Source: Monosporascus cannonballus (taxonomy: Eukaryota > Ascomycota > Sordariomycetes > Xylariales). From it: 64,000 nucleotides of DNA. Under the pieces are notes generated by a model. The model was not told the origin of the DNA. It saw only the letters and a program-made list of their open reading frames with translations, and did not search any database. Shown here piece after piece: positions 57,329 to 64,000 of this stretch. The stretch spans positions 372,001-436,000 of the forward strand of contig QJNS01000017.1 in assembly GCA_004154925.1 (NCBI GenBank), written 5' to 3'. Position 1 is the stretch's first letter. Every line of letters starts with the position of its first letter. The translations under genes were made by a program, and so were the position numbers.

Positions 57329-60300
57329 ATGCCTTTCCTACGCCGTCGCGGCGTCATGGCCAGCGAGAACGATATGAGGCGGCATACAACACTCTTCGAG
57401 CCCACCCATGACATAACGACCGAATCCCAACCTAAGCCTGCTCCTACAGCAGACAAGCTCCTGAGGCCGAAATCTGCGACGCCGGTATCAGCCACCAGAA
57501 ACAATGAGGAGAACGGCGAGATTGAAGAAGGGTCGAATGGCGCGATGCCTTCAGACTCGGTGGCCGCGTCAGCTTCTGACACCGTAGGGATGCCTGCTAG
57601 CGGTGAAGCTCGCAACGGCGCTGGTGTTGGCAGACAAAGTGAGGAACCGTACAAGAGACCAGAATCTCCGCCAGTACAGGAGGAGACATCGAAACACTAC
57701 AGATTCAACATGTTAAGGTTCCGCACAGCCTCTGATTCACAGCTGTCGGCGAGATCGAGACTGCAACAAGCCGAGAAGCCACCGCCCATGCCACAACGTA
57801 CGTGACTTCCTACCCTACGAACTTCCAGATTTCTTTTTGCCTTCATGGACCTACCTGCGTGGCTCTTTTCCCCCGCCCTCTTTCTCCCCATTCTTCTACT
57901 CTGCCTATGAAGTCATGTGGGCGCAGGACACATCGAGCAATACCGAACGACTGCAATTGCGCCCGCGTGACTCTGCTTGCCCGTCCTTTCATGTAATTTC
58001 TAGGTGCCGAACGTCTAAGTTGGATTTATAAGGGCTCGCTTGCTGACATCTTGGCCCGATTAGCTCCCTCCATTATCACCACTGCACCTACGATGGATTC
58101 CGGCTTGCATCCGAAGAAACGCGGGATGAAGATCCCAATGCGGATGCGTCGGTCTGCCGATATCACCAGGGAGGAACACGAGCTTGCCCCTAAGATTAAG
58201 CTCTCATTGGGCAACAAGAAAGACAAAAGGAAGAGTATGGTAGAACAGGACCATGATACCCCCGCGTCCAGCAGACAGACCGTGACTTTCCAAGAGCCCC
58301 CGAGAGGATCATTCTCCGCCGCCTCTGCTCCGCAGCCCGAGGGCGAGGATCAGGGCTCCACCTTATCCGCGACCGTGAACCGCAGATCCGAATCCTCCAG
58401 ATCTGATGGTAGCATGCTTGAATCGGCCAAAACGAGCACGAGAGGGATCAAGTCTTCCGGATCGGCTCCTTCCAGCTTCTTCCGATACCCCCGGCGCAAG
58501 CCAAAGCAGCCCGAGCCGTTGTTTCCAATATCACATCTTCAGCAGAAAGGGAAGACGCCCGTGACGCCAGCGATGGCGTCTAACGCGTCTCTTGTTCCTT
58601 CGAATGTGACACCGGATCGACCTCGTCCCTCAACGGGACAAGACGGGACTGTTCCCGCCGCTGCTTCTACTCGGAGTTCTGGTCTCTCATTGAAGACGCC
58701 TGGATCTCCGGGTGCACCATTATTCCGGCCAGCTTCTCAAAACTCAGGCCAGTCGTCCCCAACCCGGATAAATCGGGGTTTGAGGGGGAGGTCTTCGACG
58801 ACAAGTTCCATGGGGAGAAGTTCTTTTAACGATCAACATCTTCCAGGGACCACTCGCACCTCGACATCTATCGGCCGTAAGAGCTTCGGTGACCTCCTGG
58901 GTCTCAGTCGCATACGTCAGAACTCCGACAACTTACGACAAGGAAGCCTTACGCCCGCGTCTCCAGGTTCCAGCGCATCCAAGAACAATTCTTTCCAAAT
59001 TCCCAGGGAATCTATCGTGCTCCCTGAGCGACGGGAAGATGATACCCCTGCTAAATACCTAGCTCGACTCGAAGAACTATTCAGCCGAAGGGTTATAGCA
59101 AGCGCACTGTCAAAGGCGAACGACCAGTTTTCGGCGGCAGTGCTGCGAAGCTACATGCGTAGCTTTAGCTTTTTCGAGGAGCCCATGGACATGGCCATAC
59201 GGAAACTCCTCATGGAGGCTGAACTTCCAAAAGAAACCCAACAGATCGATAGGTTCCTGCAAGCCTTCGCCAACCGCTATCATGAATGCAACCCTGGCGT
59301 ATACTCGGACCCCGACCAAGCTTATTTCATAGCTTTCTCCCTTCTCATATTACATACCGACGTGTTCAACAAGAACAACAAACACAAGATGCAAAAGGCG
59401 GACTATCTGAGGAATACAGGTAACGAAGGCATTATGGACGATATACTTGAATGTTTTTACGATAACATTAGCTACACGCCTTTCATTCATGTCGAGGACG
59501 ATTTCGGTGTCAACGGTGACCGGTTCGGCAGTCAAAAATCAAAAAGAAAATCGGTGTTCCCCAATAGCACGCCGGAATCGCTGCGAAGGTCCAAGGAACC
59601 TCTCGATCCGTATACCCTCATTATAGATGGCAAGCTGGACCTGCTGAGACCCCCGCTTAAAGACCAAATACCACTGGAGGAGCATTATAGTTACCTGGGC
59701 ACGGCGAAAGAACTCAACCTGAAAGAACTCCAAAAGACCTTCTTCAAAACAGGCGTGTTGCAGATTGTTTCCGCTCGTTCCCGTCCGGATGCCTTTATGA
59801 CTGAGAAGACGGCAAACAATCCGGAAGAGGCACATCCGGGCATTGTCGACATCAAGGTTACGAAGGTTGGTCTTCTCTGGCGGAAGGACACGAAGAAGAA
59901 GAAAACGCGGTCGCCATGGCAAGAATGGGGTGCCATTCTCACGGGTGCTCAGTTATACTTCTTCCGCAATACCACGTGGGTCAAGAACCTGATGCATCAG
60001 TATGAGACACATCTCAAGTCCGGTCACGATGGTATTCCGCTCATTTTCAACCCCCCCCTTGAGCAATTCAAGCCCGATGCCTTGATGTCGACCGATGGTG
60101 CGGTAGCGCTCTGGGACATAAGCTACAAAAAACATAAGAGTTCTTTTGTATACGTCAGGCACGGGGGCTTTGAAGAAGTGCTCCTCGCCCAGAATGATGA
60201 CGACAGGAACGATTGGCTTGCCAAGCTCAACTACGCTGCTGCGTTCAGGACCTCAGGGGTACGCATGCGGGGTGTAATCGGTGGCAATTACGAGGGGCAA

Positions 60301-61947
60301 AACCGCCGGGCCATTAGAAGGTTAGATAGCACCGAAGCGACTCAGTTAGTACAGACGCCAACCGGGGAGGTCAGCATTAATCGGGGCCGCATCGACCAGA
60401 AGATGGTTCGGGATATTCTTGTGGCACGACGAGAGGTCATTCTACAGAAGGTTTCTGAGGCAGAGGAGAAGCTTCAAGCGGCGCAAAAACAGCTCGATGC
60501 CCAATTACAGAACGCCCGACATCTTTTAGTCCTGGCACCAATCCAAGACAAGACTCGAGAGCAAGTTCGTGGCGCGGCGGCCAAGATAATAGCCCAATTG
60601 AAGTGGTCCCGGATAGAACTCTGGAGACTGAAATGCCATCGGGATATCCTCGCTATGGACCTCGAGGAGGATAAAAACGTCAATGGTGATCTAGGAGAAT
60701 ACGAGGCTGAATTGAGCACCGTTGCCGACGTAGCGCCCGATACGCCCAAACTTACCGCGCGCCCGCCACTACACCAGAGCCCACGGTCTCCGGCGGCCGC
60801 GCGGGCGGCTACGCCTCTAAATTCGGTGGATGACGACTCACCTGTGACAGAGGACTTCCGGACACCGCCGACCAGCGCCGTCGACCTAACTTGGAACGGT
60901 CCCTCGCCGAGAGATATCCCACCGCTTGGTCTTGATAGACACAGCTACAGAAAGGTTTCCGTGTCAAGCGCCGCATCATCCAACCCGGCAAGTCTAGTTT
61001 CTCCATCTTGGATGGCAGCGAATGCGCCGCCGACTGGGCAGGACAGGAACGCACACGATGACCACCAAGCCGACGAGGAGGAAGATGCTGGCGAGCGGCA
61101 CGTCCTTGAGCAGGCAGGCCTACTCGACCGCGAGCTTCCTCATACGGCAGACCGCCGGCCCAGTTCTTCTGCGAAAGCATCAGATGGTACTCCAGAACGC
61201 ATCAAACGGGGAAGCATTACTGGAGTCGAAAGGGAAAGGCTCGAGCGAAATAAAGTGCGTCGCAGTCTCCAGCGGACCCTGAGAGACGGCGCGGGACACC
61301 TTTCGCATCACAGGAGTAGAAAGGGCAGGGATTCCGCATCGAGTATTGCTATGTCTGACGAAACCGTCCGCGATGAGGTCCTATCGCGTGGTACCGGCAG
61401 TTTCACGGTGCATGGCAAGAAGGCATCCGTCATTGAATTTGGCGACGGGCTACAACACATGTCGCCCGATGAGCGCATCAGGCAACGGAAGCAATCACAG
61501 GTTGACGAGCAAGGTACCTTACCCACCCACGGCGACGAGGAAAATCTATCGGACTCGGAACAACGCGGGCGCCGGGGTTCCGCAGCGAGCGCTAGCACCG
61601 CAACGGCCAGGTCTTTCCGCGAGCTTCACCGTAAATACTCGACGTCCAGAGCCCGCGCTGCAGCACTGGGCGGCCTCACGGTTCCGTCCGATGAGGACAG
61701 CGACGCGGCTGTCAGCTTCAGCGACGGCAGGCGATCACCCCTGCCGCCGCTGAGCGACGAGGACGAGGACCCGCGGCCCAGGGAGGAAAAGCGGGCGACG
61801 CAGTTCTTCACACCGCCGCGACCGGGTTCGCCTGTCGACTCACCCCTGCGCGAAGAGCCGGAGGAAGAAGGAGAGGAGCGTCATGATGACGAAAAAAAAG
61901 AGATAGAACGATTGCCCAGCCCGGCCGTCCAGGCCGTAGGCGCGTAG
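57329..61947 (+). CDS. Sec7-PH domain Arf guanine-nucleotide exchange factor (Syt1-like)
   Basis: Two exons by hand: 57329-57797 and 58064-61947 (266-nt intron, branch CTGAC, TAG acceptor); 1,450 residues. The first 460 residues are disordered and Ser/Pro/Thr-rich. The Sec7 domain spans about 470-650 (LARLEELFSRRVIASALSKA, MRSFSFFEEPMDMAIRKLLM, YFIAFSLLILHTDVFN). The catalytic glutamic finger is Glu 546 in LPKETQQIDRFLQAF. A PH domain lies at about 745-880 (IVDIKVTKVGLLWRKDTKKK, WGAILTGAQLYFFRNTTW), followed by a short coiled coil (VSEAEEKLQAAQKQLDAQL). The C-terminal 450 residues are disordered. Expected function: GDP-to-GTP exchange on an Arf GTPase at Golgi or plasma membrane, recruited by phosphoinositides. 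Syt1 versus other fungal Sec7-PH groups (Yel1) was not settled. Confidence 0.94.
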
Positions 61948-62811
61948 TGGGCGTACTGAGTTAGACACTTTGTTTTCCTGCTGTTTTTTGCGACCTCATA
62001 ATCATCAATATTCCATTTGTCTGGTTTAGTCGAACACGTTGAAAAAAAAAAAAGGAGATAGAAGAAGCGCGCGGTGCATTTGGTTGATCGATTGATTGTC
62101 TGATTGCGGGCTTGGCATGGAGCGAAAATCATTCAGGGATGGAATGGACGGACGGATGGATGTACGGCAACGGATGTTTAACGGATTCGGCAGCATATGG
62201 TCCTACTTCTCCCTCGTTTTTACTTTGTCACTGTGGAAATTTTTTTCTCCCTTCTCCCTTTTTCTCGCAACGGTTTCCAAAAAAGCAAGCTTGTAGGCGG
62301 GAGTTATAGGTAGCTAAGTGAGTGAGAGTGGGTGAGGGAGATGGGATGCCAAATACGGCTGTAGACTAACTTGGTATTTTCTGACGATATGTCAGGAGAT
62401 TTGTTTTTCAACTAAATATCCTGCCCACCACACCCCGCCCGTCTGTCCGTCTGGTCGTTCGTGATGTGCGTTGCTGCTACATGCCGACGTGCGATGGTGT
62501 TGTGTTCTCGACGCTATCTACGGATTCAGGGGCTTGTGAACGCATATACATATACATATACATGCACAAAAGCCCGAATTCGTAGTTAGGAACTTACGCA
62601 TCACAACGTGGTCGCTCCAGATGCTTCATGGGCCGTAATACGCGGCGGCGGTTAGTTGGCATTCAGGGGTCGCTAATGTACTTAGTGCGTAGGTAGGTGC
62701 ATGTACACCACATACAAGACTGGATCGAGTATACCAGCAAGAAGGTGGTGCTGTACAACCCCTGCGTACTATCTAGTGTTCGTTACCACTTCTCGTTTAT
62801 TTCATCGCACT
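61948..62811. other. Intergenic between convergent Sec7 and SRP72 genes
   Basis: 860 bp with an A12 tract near 62042, degenerate GGAC/GGAT microsatellite-like runs (62145-62165) and a CATATA repeat (62543-62562). Two overlapping 65-codon ORFs without domains. Confidence 0.6.
62543..62562 (+). repeat. CATATA microsatellite
   Basis: Tandem CATATA units (CATATACATATACATATACA) in the 3' flank of the SRP72 gene. Confidence 0.85.
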
Positions 62812-64000
62812 TCATTTCTTTCCCTTCTTCTTGCCCTTCTTGCCGCTGCCCGCCTGGCCGGCGGCCGCCCTCTCGACCCTGACGGCTCCGGCGCCGCCGA
62901 CGAGCTCGAGCGTCTCGCCCTCTTCACGCACAACGCCGCCCTGCGTGGCCTCAACCGCGCGCCGCTTGCCCTTCTTGCCCTTGGGCCGGTACGTGCTGCG
63001 GTCGCGCAGGGGCAGCCAGCGCTCCGGGTCCGGCTTGCTGCCCTCCTCATAGTTCTTGGGCAGGCGCGGCTTCTTCCTGCGGCGCCGCTTGTTGTTCGCG
63101 GCTCCTGCTCCTCCTCTCCCCAGCTCGCTATCCGCCGCCCGCTTCTTGCTGGGAGCAGCGGCTGTGGTGGTGGTAGAGGTGGGGACGGACGCGACGCCCG
63201 CGTCGACCAGCGCCTTGATGTCGATGCCGGCGGTCAGCCGTTCCACGGGTGTCAGGTTGGACAGGTAGGGCTCGGTCTTAGCGTAATCGCTGGTCGCGAA
63301 CGAAGCCACGAGGCCGGCTGTCGCCGTCATGTCATCCTTGGACTTGGCCACGAGATTCTCGAACGTCGCGCCGGCGGCCGCGTGGTCTTCTGGATTTGTA
63401 GACTTCAAGAGTTCCACGCCCGCCTCGCGAAGCAGAGAGGTGGCGGACTCCTTAGGTTTCGACCGCCAGTGGGTAGAGGCTCTGGCCAGTTCCCTCCGCA
63501 CCGAGTTTTGCCGGCCTTGGAGGCGGTAAAGAGCCACTGCCACCGCGACGAGACCGGGTGCGAATCTCACGTCCTGGTGATCTGGCGTCGTGGCGGCCTC
63601 TAGGCGTCTCAGAAAGGCCTCTAGAAGAGTGAGCGCCGGGCCGGGATTCTGTGTCTGCACGTAAAGTTGGATGATGGTTAGTAATAAGCCGATGTCGTTC
63701 GGGCGTTTCTCGAGCATCGGCAATATTCCTTTCAGGGCCTCCTTTCCTGTTTGTAGTTGAGCATGAGCTGCGGCACTGATGACGCCTAGCTCAGCAACCT
63801 CACGGGACGCTGTTGGCGTAGGCGTCTGCAAAATTAGCTTCGAGGTCGATGATTCGACACCTTCGAACTTCTGAGCTTTGAGATCCAAGGCATATCTGTT
63901 ACGCCTGAATATAGCCGCTTGATATTCGAAGAATTTGTCATTGCCGGACAAATCAGCAGCTGACTGGGTTAGACGCTGTGTAAGAAAAGGGTTCCTATCC
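62812..64000 (-). CDS. srp72: Signal recognition particle subunit SRP72, C-terminal part
   Basis: About 396 codons, 5' end beyond the right edge: the frame remains open to 63999 (DRNPFLTQRLTQSAADLSGN), so no start codon lies in the window; the apparent start at 63951 is a TTG inside the gene. Tetratricopeptide-type helices continue through about 200 residues (NDIGLLLTIIQLYVQTQNPG, FAPGLVAVAVALYRLQGRQN). The RNA-binding C-terminus carries KKPRLPKNYEEGSKPDPERW followed by LPLRDRSTYRPKGKKGKRR, the SRP72 signature that contacts 7SL RNA. It ends in a Gly-Lys-rich tail (GSGKKGKKKGKK). Role: with SRP68, assembles the particle that targets ribosomes to the ER. Confidence 0.95.
   Translation of the reverse strand, partial: DRNPFLTQRLTQSAADLSGNDKFFEYQAAIFRRNRYALDLKAQKFEGVESSTSKLILQTPTPTASREVAELGVISAAAHAQLQTGKEALKGILPMLEKRPNDIGLLLTIIQLYVQTQNPGPALTLLEAFLRRLEAATTPDHQDVRFAPGLVAVAVALYRLQGRQNSVRRELARASTHWRSKPKESATSLLREAGVELLKSTNPEDHAAAGATFENLVAKSKDDMTATAGLVASFATSDYAKTEPYLSNLTPVERLTAGIDIKALVDAGVASVPTSTTTTAAAPSKKRAADSELGRGGAGAANNKRRRRKKPRLPKNYEEGSKPDPERWLPLRDRSTYRPKGKKGKRRAVEATQGGVVREEGETLELVGGAGAVRVERAAAGQAGSGKKGKKKGKK

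Noticed and set aside
62701..63603. 300-codon plus-strand ORF
   Set aside because: Antisense shadow of SRP72; no start context or domain.
63951..63951. Apparent SRP72 start at 63951
   Set aside because: The codon is TTG and the frame stays open with family-like sequence to the window edge; the gene is truncated by the window.

Overview
The window comes from the nuclear genome of a filamentous ascomycete (Pezizomycotina, most likely a Sordariomycete). The evidence is short introns of mostly 49-75 nt with GTAAGT-like donors, CTAAC/CTGAC branch sites and CAG/TAG acceptors, large disordered fungal protein extensions, fungus-specific families (Ecm14, Gpc1, the fungal p24 Erp3), and transposons decayed by C-to-T/G-to-A changes typical of repeat-induced point mutation (RIP). 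The species cannot be fixed from the sequence alone. There are no tandem rRNA genes, convincing tRNAs or CRISPR arrays.

Layout. 1-0.64 kb: 5' part of a membrane-anchored GH16 glucanase (minus). 2.06-3.90 kb: a pogo/Fot1-type DNA transposon relic with perfect 40-bp terminal inverted repeats. 5.2-9.0 kb: spliceosomal SNW/Prp45 and a p24 cargo receptor (Erp3), both minus. 9.8-11.8 kb: PhoD-like phosphatase (plus). 12.0-14.0 kb: two unrecognised minus-strand proteins, one disordered and one with two membrane spans. 15.0-21.9 kb, all plus: trimethyllysine dioxygenase (carnitine synthesis), a sorbose-reductase-like SDR, and calcineurin A. 22.9-24.6 kb: a fungal cyclase-family protein (minus). 25.5-26.0 kb: frameshifted fragment of a four-carbon acid-sugar kinase.

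26.2-37.1 kb is a transposon nest. A TIR element packed with CCCACG repeats lies beside a single-frame piggyBac transposase gene. That gene is split by a 7,099-bp Ty3/Gypsy chromovirus (27010-34108, 466-bp LTRs, target duplication AGACC). Upstream of the piggyBac gene lie two solo LTRs, each with a perfect 5-bp duplication, and a 70-bp minisatellite that one of the solo LTRs has interrupted. The chromovirus carries a Tf1-like self-priming signature. On its antisense strand it carries an ORF encoding a perfectly spaced Zn(II)2Cys6 cluster followed by a charged helical segment; this is the most unusual item in the window.

37.5-64 kb is gene-dense housekeeping territory: Gpc1 acyltransferase (minus), SMC1 cohesin (plus), TFIIE-alpha (minus), family X DNA polymerase (plus), MGST3-like glutathione transferase (plus), the pseudo-carboxypeptidase Ecm14 (minus), a Sec7-PH Arf exchange factor (plus), and the C-terminal part of SRP72 (minus, running off the right edge). 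No gene cluster with a shared pathway is evident. The genes are mostly conserved single-copy functions, and the accessory material is confined to the transposon islands. Exon boundaries given were worked out by hand from reading frame and splice motifs.
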